Positions 1 through 8,987 are shown, counted from the stretch's first letter. The stretch is DNA of 64,000 nucleotides from Bacillota bacterium (GCA_012735505.1 JAAYHE010000021.1:1-64000); one strand, 5' to 3'. Numbers and translations are program-made. Notes: generated by a model not told the origin, from the letters alone.

Positions 1-26
1 CGGCCCCTACAAACGCCTATTGACAC

Positions 27-58
27 AAGAGCCGGCCGCTTTTGTCGGCCGGCTCTTT
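27..58 (+). terminator. Rho-independent terminator upstream of flaG
   Basis: A perfect 12-bp stem (27-38 with 46-57) encloses a 7-nt loop and is followed by a very short T run. It probably ends the transcript of the gene lying before the window, which in this context is often flagellin; that identity is inference. Confidence 0.75.
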
Positions 59-80
59 GCCAAATAAGGGGTGATATACC

Positions 81-452
81 TTGAAGATGAGTAGCGTTAA
101 TCCTACCCTAAACGTGTTGCCAGCCAAGGTGGACACGGTTCAGCCACCGAAGGCGGTAGAACGCCAGATGGAGGCCGTACGTAAGGTAGCCAAGAGTCAG
201 CCGGAGCAGGAGTTACAGGAGCAACCAACGGTCACGTCGGTGCAGGAGGCCGTTGACGAGGTTAATAAGGCGCTATACCTTTTGAACGAGCGCTTAGAGT
301 TTTCTGTGCACGAAGCCACCAATCGCATTGTGGTGCGGGTGTTAGATCGGGAGACGGAAGAAGTATTAAGGGAAATTCCACCGGAACAGATTCTCGATTT
401 GGTGGCTAAGCTGTGGGAATTAGTTGGCTTATTGGTAGATAAGAAGGCCTAA
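81..452 (+). CDS. flaG: FlaG-family flagellar protein
   Basis: This is a 123-residue protein of the FlaG family, small cytoplasmic or filament-associated proteins that influence flagellar filament length. The first half is polar and Gln/Glu/Val-rich with no signal peptide. The C-terminal part carries the FlaG core, beginning around VDEVNKALYLLNERLEF and continuing through the conserved VRVLDRETEEVLREIPPEQ segment (roughly residues 60-110). The TTG at 81 is preceded by an AAGGGGTG ribosome site at 65-72 with good spacing; an ATG two codons later is the alternative. It is first in a tight set with fliD, fliS and a FlgN-like gene, the usual late flagellar order. The exact molecular role of FlaG is poorly understood in the family. 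Confidence 0.88.
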   Translation: MKMSSVNPTLNVLPAKVDTVQPPKAVERQMEAVRKVAKSQPEQELQEQPTVTSVQEAVDEVNKALYLLNERLEFSVHEATNRIVVRVLDRETEEVLREIPPEQILDLVAKLWELVGLLVDKKA

Positions 453-473
453 AGTGGAGAGGGGTGACTGGCC

Positions 474-2300
474 ATGTCGATGAGGATTAGTGGTTTGGCT
501 AGCGGTATCGATATGGATGGGATTATTGAACAACTGATGGCCATCGAGCGGCGGCCGCTAGTAATGATGCAACAGAAGCAGCAAGAGCTGGAAGCCCAGA
601 AGGGAGCTTGGCGCGATGTGAACACGCGGCTAAGAAACCTGACAGATAAATTTAGCGCGCTCAAGCTCCAGGCCACTTATTTGGCTAAGGCGGCCGAGTC
701 GAGCGATAAGGATGTGCTGACTGCTACTGCAGGCCACAACGCCGGCATGGGCACTTATAAGATTGAAGTGGAACAGTTGGCTACTGGCTTTGTTAAGCAT
801 GGTGAAGTGGTGGCAGAGGGCGCTAGTAAACCCCTAGCGGTTACTGGCACTATTACTATTTCTACCGAGGCGGGCGAATGGCAAATAGAGGTTGGCATTA
901 ACGACACCTTAAACGATATCGTGCGCAAGCTTAATTCGGTAAAGAATGAAGATGACAAATCTGCCCCGGTAAGCGCTAGTGTGGTAGCTAGCCGCTTGGT
1001 GCTGGCTAGCAAGGAGACGGGCCAACAGAACGACTTTACTGTGCAGGTGACCGGCGACTTAGCTGATAAACTAGGTGCGTGGCAAGAAGTACAACAAGGG
1101 CAAGACGCCAAGGTAAAAATAAACGGTATTGAAGTAGAATCAGCCTCGAATAGCCTGAAAGACGTTATTCAAGGGGTAACGATAGACCTGAAAGATACTG
1201 GTACCAGCACCTTAACGGTAACGCAGGATACCAAAGCGGTAGTTGATGCGGTGCAGGCTTTTGTGGACCAGTATAACTCGACTATAGATTTTATTAACGA
1301 GAAACTGCAGGCTAAGAGTCAAAATGACCCCAATTCGGTGCGGGGAGCCTTAAGTGGCGATACTACTCTCATGCGACTGCAGAATAGCCTGCGCAACATG
1401 GTGGTGAGCCGTTCTTCTTATACGGAAGGTAAATATGTGACCTTGGCAGATATTGGTGTGGCTACGGCCAAGTTCGTGCCGGGGGCTGCCGATTATTCTG
1501 GTAAGCTAAATTTAGATGTGGCCAAGCTGGAAGAAGCACTTAAGGCTGATCCTTTAGCCGTGAAAGACATTCTCTTTAAACAGACCAATGTGGCGGCCTT
1601 GGGTACAGCTAGCCTAGGTCCAGATTCGGCTTCCTTTGACGATAACCTTTGTCCGCTAGATAGCGTTTTGAATGGAGTGACCGACGCTACCAACTGGGGC
1701 AAGGGTGAAGGTTGGGCTAGCGCAGGTTTACCCCAAAGCCTGATTGTCAATTTTAACGGCACCCGTACCCTCGACTCGGTTAGGTTATATACTCTGGATA
1801 CGGATGAATTCCCCGCTGAGATTTGGGGTGTCAGTGATTATAAGATTTATTACCTAGACGACAAGGGTAACGAGCACCTGTTGGCTGAGGTGGAAGGTAA
1901 CAAGCGGGGTGTAGTCACCAGCAGCGCCAATGGGGCGCGGGCTCAGGCCCTACGCTTTGAGTTTACTGGCAGCAACCATCCGAGTAACATAGCTCGGGTA
2001 GTAGAAATTGAGGCTTTCGAGAGTTCGGGTGTGTTATATAACCTAGAGCAATATATTCGCGATTTTACCCGCGCCGGCGATGGCATTTTGACAGAGAAAG
2101 ACAAGAGTTACGAAAGGCAGATTAACGATCTAAAGGAGCAGGCCGAAAGGTTGGAGTATCGCTTAGAACTGCGGCAGGAACGGCTGGTAGTCCAGTTCAT
2201 TGCCTTAGAGCGGGCGTTATCTACCATGCAATCGCAGGGCAATTGGCTAACGTCCCAAATAGCTCAGCTCAATAATATGTTCAGCCAGCCCAAGAAATAG
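474..2300 (+). CDS. fliD: Flagellar filament cap protein FliD with an inserted discoidin-like domain
   Basis: FliD (HAP2) forms the cap at the tip of the growing flagellum and assists flagellin polymerisation. The N-terminal FliD_N region is clear (IRISGLASGIDMDGIIEQL type start, residues about 1-105). The C-terminal FliD_C region ends with the typical coiled coil (KQINDLKEQAERLEYRLE-like) and the SQGNWLTSQIAQLN tail. Between about residues 377 and 518 lies an extra segment that resembles an F5/8 type C (discoidin, galactose-binding-like) beta-sandwich: it contains VNFNGTRTLDSVRLYTLD, SDYKIYYLDDKGNEHLL, and ends ARVVEIEAFE, the usual end of that fold. The protein is 608 residues, longer than many FliD proteins. 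The ATG at 474 has a GAGAGGGGTG ribosome site. The insertion is inferred from sequence pattern only. Confidence 0.92.
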   Translation: MSMRISGLASGIDMDGIIEQLMAIERRPLVMMQQKQQELEAQKGAWRDVNTRLRNLTDKFSALKLQATYLAKAAESSDKDVLTATAGHNAGMGTYKIEVEQLATGFVKHGEVVAEGASKPLAVTGTITISTEAGEWQIEVGINDTLNDIVRKLNSVKNEDDKSAPVSASVVASRLVLASKETGQQNDFTVQVTGDLADKLGAWQEVQQGQDAKVKINGIEVESASNSLKDVIQGVTIDLKDTGTSTLTVTQDTKAVVDAVQAFVDQYNSTIDFINEKLQAKSQNDPNSVRGALSGDTTLMRLQNSLRNMVVSRSSYTEGKYVTLADIGVATAKFVPGAADYSGKLNLDVAKLEEALKADPLAVKDILFKQTNVAALGTASLGPDSASFDDNLCPLDSVLNGVTDATNWGKGEGWASAGLPQSLIVNFNGTRTLDSVRLYTLDTDEFPAEIWGVSDYKIYYLDDKGNEHLLAEVEGNKRGVVTSSANGARAQALRFEFTGSNHPSNIARVVEIEAFESSGVLYNLEQYIRDFTRAGDGILTEKDKSYERQINDLKEQAERLEYRLELRQERLVVQFIALERALSTMQSQGNWLTSQIAQLNNMFSQPKK

Positions 2301-2314
2301 GATGGTGACAACAA

Positions 2315-2713
2315 ATGCTTAACCCCTATGCCAAGTATCGGCAAACCCAAGTGCAAACGGCTGCCCCCGAGCAGTTGATATTGATGTTGTATGATGGGGC
2401 CATTAAGTTTTCCTTACTGGCGAAAGAAAGTATTGAGAAAAAAGATATGGTAGCGGCTAATAGTGCGTTAATCCGCGTGCAAGACATTATCAGTGAGCTG
2501 CAATTTGCAGTTAACGAGGATGCCGGCGAAATCGCCCAGCAGTTGGCCTTGCTCTACGACTATATGTATCGTCGAGCTATCGATGCTAACTTAAGCAAAG
2601 ACGTAGCCATCATCGATGAGCTCGTAGGTATGGTGCGCGATTTGCGCAGCACTTGGGTAGAGGCAATAACCCTGGCGCGGCGGCAGGCAGGAGCGGCCGA
2701 TGGCAATCACTAA
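2315..2713 (+). CDS. fliS: Flagellar export chaperone FliS
   Basis: FliS binds the C-terminal disordered region of flagellin in the cytoplasm and prevents premature polymerisation before export. The 132-residue length and the start (NPYAKYRQTQVQTAAPEQLILMLYDGAIKF) are diagnostic of the family, followed by the helical bundle with the conserved RVQDIISELQ and LYDYMYRRAIDAN segments. It starts 14 nt after fliD and overlaps the next gene by 14 nt, so the genes are translationally coupled. Confidence 0.96.
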   Translation: MLNPYAKYRQTQVQTAAPEQLILMLYDGAIKFSLLAKESIEKKDMVAANSALIRVQDIISELQFAVNEDAGEIAQQLALLYDYMYRRAIDANLSKDVAIIDELVGMVRDLRSTWVEAITLARRQAGAADGNH

Positions 2714-3185
2714 GCTAGAAAAACTGCTGGCAGTTTACAGCGAGGAGCGCGAGCTTTTCTGCCGTATGCTGGCTTTAGCCCAGGAACAAGTCAAATGTGT
2801 GGCGGTAAGCAATTACACGGTGTTAGCTACGATCTTAGAGCGGCGGCAGGCTCTGGCTGAAGAAATTAGTGCAGTGGCATCCCGAGCCCAGTCTGTGGCC
2901 CAAGAGATAGCCCGCGATCTCGACTTGCCCGAGACCAACATTAGCAATCTGCGGCAAAAGCTACCGGAGGCAGCCGTAGCTCCTTTAGAGAAGCTATTGG
3001 CGCAGATCTGCTTGGTGGCAGAAGAAATTCAGCAGATTGATGCTAAGAGCGAGGCTGAAATGCAGCAGGCCATGCAAGGGCTGCGCGGCGATTTGAAACA
3101 GGTGCAACGGGGGCAAACCGCCTTGCGGGCCTACAAGAACGCGCCCCAACCGCATACGGCTCGTTTCATCGATCGTCAGAGATAA
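2700..3185 (+). CDS. FlgN/FliT-like flagellar export chaperone
   Basis: This 161-residue, entirely helical, Gln/Glu/Ala-rich protein has the heptad pattern and length of FlgN-type chaperones, which hold the hook-filament junction proteins FlgK and FlgL before export. The start (LEKLLAVYSEERELFCRMLALAQEQ) and the C-terminal end with GQTALRAYKN resemble FlgN, but similarity in this family is weak and FliT-like or another cytoplasmic flagellar chaperone remains possible. It overlaps fliS by 14 nt and is the last gene of the flagellar set; no strong terminator hairpin follows before the cold-shock gene promoter. Confidence 0.7.
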   Translation: MAITKLEKLLAVYSEERELFCRMLALAQEQVKCVAVSNYTVLATILERRQALAEEISAVASRAQSVAQEIARDLDLPETNISNLRQKLPEAAVAPLEKLLAQICLVAEEIQQIDAKSEAEMQQAMQGLRGDLKQVQRGQTALRAYKNAPQPHTARFIDRQR

Positions 3186-3236
3186 GAGTATACAGAAAAT
3201 GTTTTTGGCAGTGTCGAAAAATAAGGCAGATTTGAT

Positions 3237-3265
3237 TTGACTTCCAGCTAATGGGGTGGTATAGT
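3237..3265 (+). promoter_or_regulatory. Sigma-A type promoter for the cold-shock gene
   Basis: TTGACT (3237-3242), a 17-nt spacer and TATAGT (3260-3265) form a near-consensus vegetative promoter. The predicted leader is about 40 nt with a small GCGC-TTCG-GCGC hairpin just after the start point, much shorter than the cspA leader of Escherichia coli. Confidence 0.8.
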
Positions 3266-3312
3266 TAGTCTGCGCTTCGGCGCGGCATCAATTTTAGGAG
3301 GAATGTCCTTAC

Positions 3313-3510
3313 ATGATCGGTACTGTCAAATGGTTTAACCAGAAAAAAGGCTACGGTTTCATTACTACAGAGAACAACGAAGATGTCTTCGTGCATTTCT
3401 CTGCCATTCAGGGCGAAGGTTTCAAAACGCTCGATGAAGGCCAGCAAGTTGAGTTTGATGTGGTTGATGGCCCGCGCGGTCCGCAGGCTGCCAACGTTAC
3501 CAAGCTCTAA
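3313..3510 (+). CDS. cspA: Cold-shock (CSD) RNA/DNA chaperone
   Basis: This 65-residue protein is a single cold-shock domain, an OB-fold that binds single-stranded nucleic acid and loosens RNA structure. The RNP1 motif KGYGFITT and RNP2 motif VFVHFSAI are both intact, as is the opening [14 protein letters not shown]. An AGGAGG ribosome site lies at 3296-3301. The gene has its own promoter and terminator and so is monocistronic. Which Csp paralogue it equals cannot be told from one genome window. Confidence 0.97.
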   Translation: MIGTVKWFNQKKGYGFITTENNEDVFVHFSAIQGEGFKTLDEGQQVEFDVVDGPRGPQAANVTKL

Positions 3511-3530
3511 TTTGATATAGTCTTCCAATG

Positions 3531-3565
3531 CCCCGGGGTGTGGCCACCCCGGGGTGTTTGATTTT
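3531..3565 (+). terminator. Terminator of the cold-shock gene
   Basis: A perfect 10-bp GC-rich stem (3531-3540 with 3545-3554) with a TGGC loop is followed by TGTTTGATTTT. Confidence 0.9.
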
Positions 3566-3736
3566 AGGCAATTCTTTAGGATAGGTAGGCGGGGCGATGT
3601 GCCTAAGTCCGACCTGCCTTTTGCTTTTCTTGTACATTGTATTATGGATACTTTTTACGGTTAAGCTTGAATGACAGGATTGTTGCTCGGTTGCGTCGAA
3701 TATTAATAATACGAAGCCGCGAAAGGAGTGGATCAG

Positions 3737-4270
3737 ATGCAGATCACTGTTAGGGGTAAGAACATCGAGATTACTGATGCCCTGCGCGACTATGCAACCA
3801 AGAAAGTGGCTAGGCTGGATAAGTATTTCGATCGCCCAGTCGAGGCCCAGGTGACACTCACGGTAGAGAAGGATCGCCACAGAGTGGAAGTAACCGCCAT
3901 GGTCGACGGTTTGATCCTGCGTGGCGAGGAATCCAGCCCCGACATGTATGCCTCCATTGACCTGGTCTCTGATAAGTTGGAGAAACAGATCGAGCGGTAC
4001 AAAACGCGCATCTCGCGCCGTCTCCGTAGTAACGGATTGAAGAATGGTGTGGCCCCTGCTTATGTGCCAGAGGAAGACGAGGAAGACGGGCCACGAGTAG
4101 TCCGCTCAAAGCGCTTTGCCATGAAACCTATGCCTGTTGAAGAAGCCATTCTGCAGATGAACTTGCTTAACCACGACTTTTTCGTCTTTATGAACGCGGA
4201 AACGGAGAATTTTGCAGTCCTCTATAAACGAAAAGATGGTAATTACGGCTTGATAGAACCAGAGAACTAA
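3737..4270 (+). CDS. hpf: Ribosome hibernation promoting factor, long form
   Basis: Long HPF binds the 30S subunit in the mRNA/tRNA channel and dimerises ribosomes into inactive 100S particles in stationary phase. The N-terminal S30AE domain (ITVRGKNIEITDALRDYATKKVARLDKYF) covers about residues 1-100. A charged linker follows, and the C-terminal dimerisation domain (VRSKRFAMKPMPVEEAILQMNLLNHDFFVFMNAETE) marks the long form of 177 residues. A GTG nine bases upstream is in frame but lies inside the AAAGGAG ribosome site, so the ATG at 3737 is chosen. Secretion gene secA follows two genes later, an order common in Bacillota (hpf-secA-prfB). Confidence 0.96.
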   Translation: MQITVRGKNIEITDALRDYATKKVARLDKYFDRPVEAQVTLTVEKDRHRVEVTAMVDGLILRGEESSPDMYASIDLVSDKLEKQIERYKTRISRRLRSNGLKNGVAPAYVPEEDEEDGPRVVRSKRFAMKPMPVEEAILQMNLLNHDFFVFMNAETENFAVLYKRKDGNYGLIEPEN

Positions 4271-4292
4271 AAAGAATAGAAGCCATTGGGGA

Positions 4293-4327
4293 AGGAGCCG
4301 ATCCTGCGGGGTCGGCTCCTATGTTTT
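4293..4327 (+). terminator. Terminator of hpf
   Basis: A 9-bp stem AGGAGCCGA/TCGGCTCCT (4293-4301 with 4312-4320) is followed by ATGTTTTTC. Confidence 0.85.
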
Positions 4328-4389
4328 TCTCTGCTTGCTAATGATGATTGCTAGGCAGGAGAGGTTTGTCTGCATGGCGAAAACATCTA

Positions 4390-4445
4390 CAACGCTTTAG
4401 CGTTGCAGGCAATGAAGTGATGGTTGCGCAGCAACTATCGGCTTG
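4390..4445 (+). repeat. Two-hairpin interspersed repeat (family R1), copy A
   Basis: Hairpin 1 is CAACGC-TTTA-GCGTTG (4390-4405) and hairpin 2 is GTTGC-GCA-GCAAC (4423-4435), separated by a spacer ending AAGTGATG and followed by a conserved GCTTG. The same arrangement recurs at 23178 and 53263. Confidence 0.75.
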
Positions 4446-4591
4446 CGATTTTGTTAGTATGTTGCCTAACGGTTTGATAATATCTAAGGGAAATGCTGTG
4501 CCAAAATTCTGCTGCAGGCCCAGCCCGATCATAGCGTACCTGGGAATACAGGGCGGCTTTCGCCGTCTGTTAACACGGGTAGCAGGAAAGG

Positions 4592-5911
4592 ATGAGCAAT
4601 GTGTATAGAGAGCGCATCGGCGTTGTGATTCTCGAAGGCGGGCATCCTGCTGAACTAGTAGAGCGGCAGATGGTTAGTGTCCGCCGCGGTATGACTCTAG
4701 ATGCTATCGTCAAAGTGCGTGATATTCCTGAAATAGACGTTGTTTATCTATCTACAAATTATCCCGAATTGGCCGAGGCGGCAGCCCAACTGGGTGCTAT
4801 TGTGGTGCCCGAGGAAGCGCCTTTTCATTTTGGCCGTTGTTTACAGTATGTCATCAATCAAGGACAGTTAGATGGGGTTATATATATTGGCGGTGCTTCT
4901 TGTCCTTTCCTGACAGCCGATGAATTTCGCCTCATGGCCCAAGGCTTACGGGCGCGCAAGAACGTAGTTTTCACCAATAACCCCCAATCGGCAGATATTG
5001 CTGCTTTTACCCCAGCCCAGGCAATAAACTTTATAGATCTACCAGATAACGATAATGTTTTGCCCACCCTCTTGCGGCAGCAGGCTGGGCTCGAGCGGGT
5101 ATTTTTGCCTCATTCGGTGGGCGTGCATTTTGACATCGACACCCCTAGCGACGTCTTAGTGATGTCCCTGTCGCCGCGGCTAGAGCCTCATACCCGGCAA
5201 GCCATTGCGGCATTGAACTGGGACAATTCCCGGGTGCGTCTAGCCTTTGAACAAATGGCTTCGCGCCAAAGCAACGTGTTTGTGGCTGGGCGGGTAAATC
5301 CCTGGACCATGCAACATGTGGGCATGTATTGTCGTGCCCGTATGCGGGTCCTTTCGGAAGAACGGGGCATGCGGGCTACCGGCCGCGCCGAGCGCGGAGA
5401 AGTCCATTCCATGTTAGCCTTCCTGTTACAACAATTAGGCCCCCAAGGCCTGATCGATTATATCAGTTCTATTGCTGATGCAGCCTTTATCGATACCCGC
5501 ATTATTTTTGCTCATTTCCGTCTACAATTAACAGAAGGGCAGCGCTTTGCTTCCGATTTGGGTTGGCTCGATCAAATCGGGCACCCCCTGGTGCGGGACT
5601 TGACGGAAGCTGCCTTTAACGCCCCCATCCCGATTATTCTAGGGGGTCACTCGCTGGTGGCTGGCAGCATGTGGTCTTTGGTAGATACTCTGCGTTTTGC
5701 CGAAGGGCAGGAGCAGTTGCCGGCTACGTATCGGACCGAAATTATCGTGCCCGGGCATCCCTGGCTGGGACGAGCCTTGCGAGAGATTAAAGATTTCCCA
5801 GGCCAGTTGGTAGGCATCCAGAGCGGTGGCGTCTGGCGGGAGGTGCCCTTGCCGCACTCTACGCTCGTCGGGCCTGGAGATAGGCTTTATTTCAAAGGGA
5901 ACTTTCAGTAA
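4592..5911 (+). CDS. Nucleotidyltransferase-like protein fused to an RCK_C (TrkA-C) domain
   Basis: I do not recognise a named family for this 439-residue protein. The first 190 residues look like a Rossmann-type nucleotidyltransferase fold of the MobA/CofC kind (GVVILEGGHPAELVERQM, then IYIGGASCPFLTADEF where the metal-binding GDxP motif would be), but the usual glycine-rich nucleotide loop is not canonical, so activity is doubtful. The middle (about 190-340) is helical. The last 50 residues (HPWLGRALREIKDFPGQLVG, REVPLPHSTLVGPGDRLYF) fit an RCK_C/TrkA-C domain, a ligand-binding module of ion-channel regulators that in some proteins binds cyclic dinucleotides. No signal peptide or membrane segment is visible. 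The ATG at 4592 sits very close to the AGGAAAGG site; a GTG at 4601 is equally plausible. It stands alone before secA. Confidence 0.6.
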   Translation: MSNVYRERIGVVILEGGHPAELVERQMVSVRRGMTLDAIVKVRDIPEIDVVYLSTNYPELAEAAAQLGAIVVPEEAPFHFGRCLQYVINQGQLDGVIYIGGASCPFLTADEFRLMAQGLRARKNVVFTNNPQSADIAAFTPAQAINFIDLPDNDNVLPTLLRQQAGLERVFLPHSVGVHFDIDTPSDVLVMSLSPRLEPHTRQAIAALNWDNSRVRLAFEQMASRQSNVFVAGRVNPWTMQHVGMYCRARMRVLSEERGMRATGRAERGEVHSMLAFLLQQLGPQGLIDYISSIADAAFIDTRIIFAHFRLQLTEGQRFASDLGWLDQIGHPLVRDLTEAAFNAPIPIILGGHSLVAGSMWSLVDTLRFAEGQEQLPATYRTEIIVPGHPWLGRALREIKDFPGQLVGIQSGGVWREVPLPHSTLVGPGDRLYFKGNFQ

Positions 5912-5978
5912 GGTTAACGTCAGAACAGATGTAGGGTGGTTGGCACCACAGCCTAAATTAGAATCGAGGTGAGCAGTT

Positions 5979-8639
5979 TTGCTCGGCATATTTCGTAACC
6001 TTTTCGACTACAACAGCAAAGAACTAAAGCGGTTGGAAAAGATTTTGGCTCGGGTTAACGCCCTAGAGCCAAGTATGCAGGCCTTGAGCGACGAAGCTTT
6101 GCGGGCCAAGACGCCTGAATTTAGGGAGCGCCTGGCCAATGGCGCTACCCTCGACAGCTTGCTGCCAGAAGCCTTTGCCGCAGTGCGGGAAGCCGCCAGG
6201 CGGGTAATAGGCAAGCGGCATTTTGATGTGCAAATTCTAGGTGGCATTGTTTTACACCAGGGCCGCATTGCTGAGATGAAAACGGGTGAGGGTAAGACCC
6301 TGGTGGCTACCTTGCCTGCCTATTTAAACGCCCTCACGGGCAGAGGCGTGCATATCGTGACGGTGAACGACTATCTAGCTGGCTTCCACGCCGAATGGAT
6401 GGGGCCGATCTATCGCTTCTTAGGCATGTCGGTAGGTGTTATTTTGCACGATATGACCTTTGCCCAACGGCGGGCAGCCTACCAGGCCGATATTACCTAC
6501 GCAACTAACAACGAGCTAGGCTTTGATTATCTGCGCGATAACATGGCCATTCAACCCGAGCAACTGGTGCAAAGGGGTTTACATTATGCCATCGTCGACG
6601 AGGTAGACAGTATCCTGATCGACGAAGCGCGCACCCCCTTAATTATTTCGGGCCAAGGCGAGCAATCGACCGATCTCTACTATCGTTTTGCTGCCTTGGT
6701 GGAAGGTTTCCGAGAAGGCGAAGATTACACGGTAGATGAAAAAGCAAAACAGGTGGCCCCGACGGCGCAAGCTATCGCTAAGGCCGAGCGGGCTATGGGT
6801 GTGGAAAACCTGTATGATAGTGCTAATGAAGACTTATCTCATTATCTAAACCAGGCTATTCGGGCTAAGGCCCTGATGAAGCGTGACCGCGACTACGTGG
6901 TGCATGACGGCCAAGTGGTCATCGTCGACGAGTTTACCGGCCGCCTGATGTTTGGGCGCCGTTACAGCGCTGGCTTACACCAAGCCATTGAAGCCAAAGA
7001 AGGGCTAAAAATCGAGCGGGAAAACCAAACCTTAGCCAGCATCACCTTCCAGAATTTCTTCCGCATGTATGAGAAATTAGCGGGTATGACAGGTACGGCC
7101 GCTACCGAAGAAGACGAGTTCCGCCATATTTACGGCCTCGACGTGGTGGTTATCCCCACCAACAAGCCCATGATCCGCCAAGACTTGGGTGATGTTGTCT
7201 ATAAAAGCGAAGCTAGCAAGTTTAGAGCCGTAGTGGACGAGATTGAACGCCGCCACGCTACTGGCCAGCCCCTGTTGGTGGGTACTATTTCCATTGAAAA
7301 GTCGGAGATGCTCAGTAACATGTTAAAATGGCGTGGCATACCCCATCAGGTGCTCAACGCCAAGCACCATGAAAAAGAGGCAGAAATTATCGCCCAAGCG
7401 GGCCGCTTCGGTGCTGTTACTATTTCTACCAACATGGCTGGCCGCGGGACCGACATTTTGCTCGGCGGCAACCCCGAGTTCTTGGCTCGCGCCGAAGTAT
7501 TGCGACGGGGTGTAAGTCACGATGAACTAGTGGCTGCCTTAGATTATGGACAAGCCGATGCGAGGGCTGCCGAGGTACGGGCCTTGTACCAAGAAGTCTT
7601 GCAGGAGATGGAGGAGCAGTGCCAGCGCGAGCGGGAGCAAGTGCTGGCCGCCGGCGGCTTGCACGTGATCGGTACCGAGCGGCATGAATCTCGCCGCATC
7701 GATAACCAGCTGCGGGGTCGGGCCGGACGCCAAGGCGACCCGGGCTCGTCGCAGTTTTTCATCTCCTTGGAAGACGACCTCATGCGCCTTTTTGGCTCCG
7801 ACATGATTTCTGGGGTGATGAATCGCCTTGGCCTGGAAGAAGACATGCCTATTGAAGCCGGCATGCTTACCAAGGCCATTGAAAAGGCTCAAAAGCGGGT
7901 GGAAACTCGCAACTTCGATATCCGCAAGCATGTGTTGCAGTACGACGATGTGCTGAATAAGCAGCGGGAAGTTATCTATGCCCAACGGCGAGAGGTGCTC
8001 ATGGGAACCGACATGCGAGAATCGGTCCTAGACATGGTTGCCGCTGTCATTGAACAGTTAGTGGATCAATATGCCCCTGAGCGAGAAGAATGGGATCTGG
8101 CCGCCTTGCGCCAAGCCTTGTCGGAATATATTCCTGCAGCAGCCGAGCTCGATGTAGCTGCATGGGAGGGCTTAACTCGCACTGCTTTGCTCGAGGAATT
8201 AGAGCACTTTGCTGAACAAGCCTATGCCCAGCGGGAGGCTGAGATCGGTGCTGACGTGATGCGCGATGTGGAACGTATGGTAGTTTTACGCGTGGTCGAT
8301 ACCATCTGGATGGCGCATCTGGATGCTATGGACGAGCTTCGCGACGGTATCGGCCTCAGGGCTTATGGTCAGAAAGACCCCCTAGTGGAATACCAACTGG
8401 AAAGCTATGAGATGTTTGAACAGATGGTCAACCAGATTAAGCACGATGTCACGCGCCTCATGTATCATGTGCAGGTAAGTCAGCCGCCCCAGGCTCAGCG
8501 GGTGGCCCGCCCAGCGGCACCGGTAGCTCCAGCGGCTACGCGGGCGAGTGCGCGTAGATCAAGTGAGCAACGGGTGGGACGCAACGACCCTTGCCCCTGC
8601 GGTAGTGGAAAGAAATATAAGAGATGCTGTGGGAGATAA
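5979..8639 (+). CDS. secA: Preprotein translocase ATPase SecA
   Basis: SecA is the ATP-driven motor that pushes unfolded preproteins through SecYEG. The 886-residue protein has the full set of landmarks: Walker [11 protein letters not shown] near residue 103, the DEAD-type Walker [17 protein letters not shown], the preprotein cross-linking domain, the second nucleotide-binding domain with [14 protein letters not shown] and the [15 protein letters not shown] motif, and the C-terminal zinc-binding tail [13 protein letters not shown] that binds SecB or lipid. The start is TTG at 5979 after GAGGTGA. The Ala/Pro-rich linker before the zinc tail is normal. It is followed by a 3-nt gap and a small unknown gene. 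Confidence 0.98.
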   Translation: MLGIFRNLFDYNSKELKRLEKILARVNALEPSMQALSDEALRAKTPEFRERLANGATLDSLLPEAFAAVREAARRVIGKRHFDVQILGGIVLHQGRIAEMKTGEGKTLVATLPAYLNALTGRGVHIVTVNDYLAGFHAEWMGPIYRFLGMSVGVILHDMTFAQRRAAYQADITYATNNELGFDYLRDNMAIQPEQLVQRGLHYAIVDEVDSILIDEARTPLIISGQGEQSTDLYYRFAALVEGFREGEDYTVDEKAKQVAPTAQAIAKAERAMGVENLYDSANEDLSHYLNQAIRAKALMKRDRDYVVHDGQVVIVDEFTGRLMFGRRYSAGLHQAIEAKEGLKIERENQTLASITFQNFFRMYEKLAGMTGTAATEEDEFRHIYGLDVVVIPTNKPMIRQDLGDVVYKSEASKFRAVVDEIERRHATGQPLLVGTISIEKSEMLSNMLKWRGIPHQVLNAKHHEKEAEIIAQAGRFGAVTISTNMAGRGTDILLGGNPEFLARAEVLRRGVSHDELVAALDYGQADARAAEVRALYQEVLQEMEEQCQREREQVLAAGGLHVIGTERHESRRIDNQLRGRAGRQGDPGSSQFFISLEDDLMRLFGSDMISGVMNRLGLEEDMPIEAGMLTKAIEKAQKRVETRNFDIRKHVLQYDDVLNKQREVIYAQRREVLMGTDMRESVLDMVAAVIEQLVDQYAPEREEWDLAALRQALSEYIPAAAELDVAAWEGLTRTALLEELEHFAEQAYAQREAEIGADVMRDVERMVVLRVVDTIWMAHLDAMDELRDGIGLRAYGQKDPLVEYQLESYEMFEQMVNQIKHDVTRLMYHVQVSQPPQAQRVARPAAPVAPAATRASARRSSEQRVGRNDPCPCGSGKKYKRCCGR

Positions 8640-8642
8640 GCT

Positions 8643-8987
8643 TTGAAGCAGATACTTCCTGTATACACCTCCTTGGCAGAGGGGGCTGGCTTCGTTCGCG
8701 ATCAAAGCTTTCCTCATCAGCTGGCTCGTTCTTTGAGTTTAGAATATGGCTTGAAGATAGCCCAGTTTAAGCCGCGCCGGGGCAAGAAGAATGTATCCCA
8801 ATGGCCAGGCCTAAAGCCACAGCAGGCTGAGCTAGCCTTGCTGGCTGAGCAATACCAGGTTTATATTCTCACCCGCACCCAGGCTTTAGCAGTTAGCCCC
8901 TGGGCGTTGGTGTTTCCCCAAGAACTGCCTAATAAAGAACTGTTGCCCATAGTGGTAACCGAGCTGCAGCAGCGGGGTTTGCTTTAG
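8643..8987 (+). CDS. Small unknown protein encoded directly after secA
   Basis: I do not recognise this 114-residue protein. It starts with TTG three bases after the secA stop, with GGGAG at 8631-8635 as a possible ribosome site, so it is probably translated by coupling to secA. It has no signal peptide or clear membrane segment. A basic stretch (FKPRRGKKNVSQWPGLKPQQ) in the middle is followed by a hydrophobic, beta-strand-like half (YQVYILTRTQALAVSPWALVF). The pattern would fit a small nucleic-acid or membrane-associated cytosolic protein, but nothing stronger can be said. Codon use resembles its neighbours. Confidence 0.6.
   Translation: MKQILPVYTSLAEGAGFVRDQSFPHQLARSLSLEYGLKIAQFKPRRGKKNVSQWPGLKPQQAELALLAEQYQVYILTRTQALAVSPWALVFPQELPNKELLPIVVTELQQRGLL

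Larger units (their letters stand above)
4271..4591. other. Intergenic stretch between hpf and the next gene
   Basis: These 321 bases hold the hpf terminator and a full copy of the two-hairpin repeat (4390-4445). No convincing reading frame or RNA gene was seen. The AT-rich part around 4450-4490 may carry the promoter of the next gene, but no box pair with good spacing was found. Confidence 0.6.

Noticed and set aside
5925-5955. AGGGTGG...ACCAC before secA resembles a T-box motif
   Set aside because: The specifier stem and full leader are absent and the gap is only 67 nt; it reads as a small GTGGT/ACCAC hairpin.
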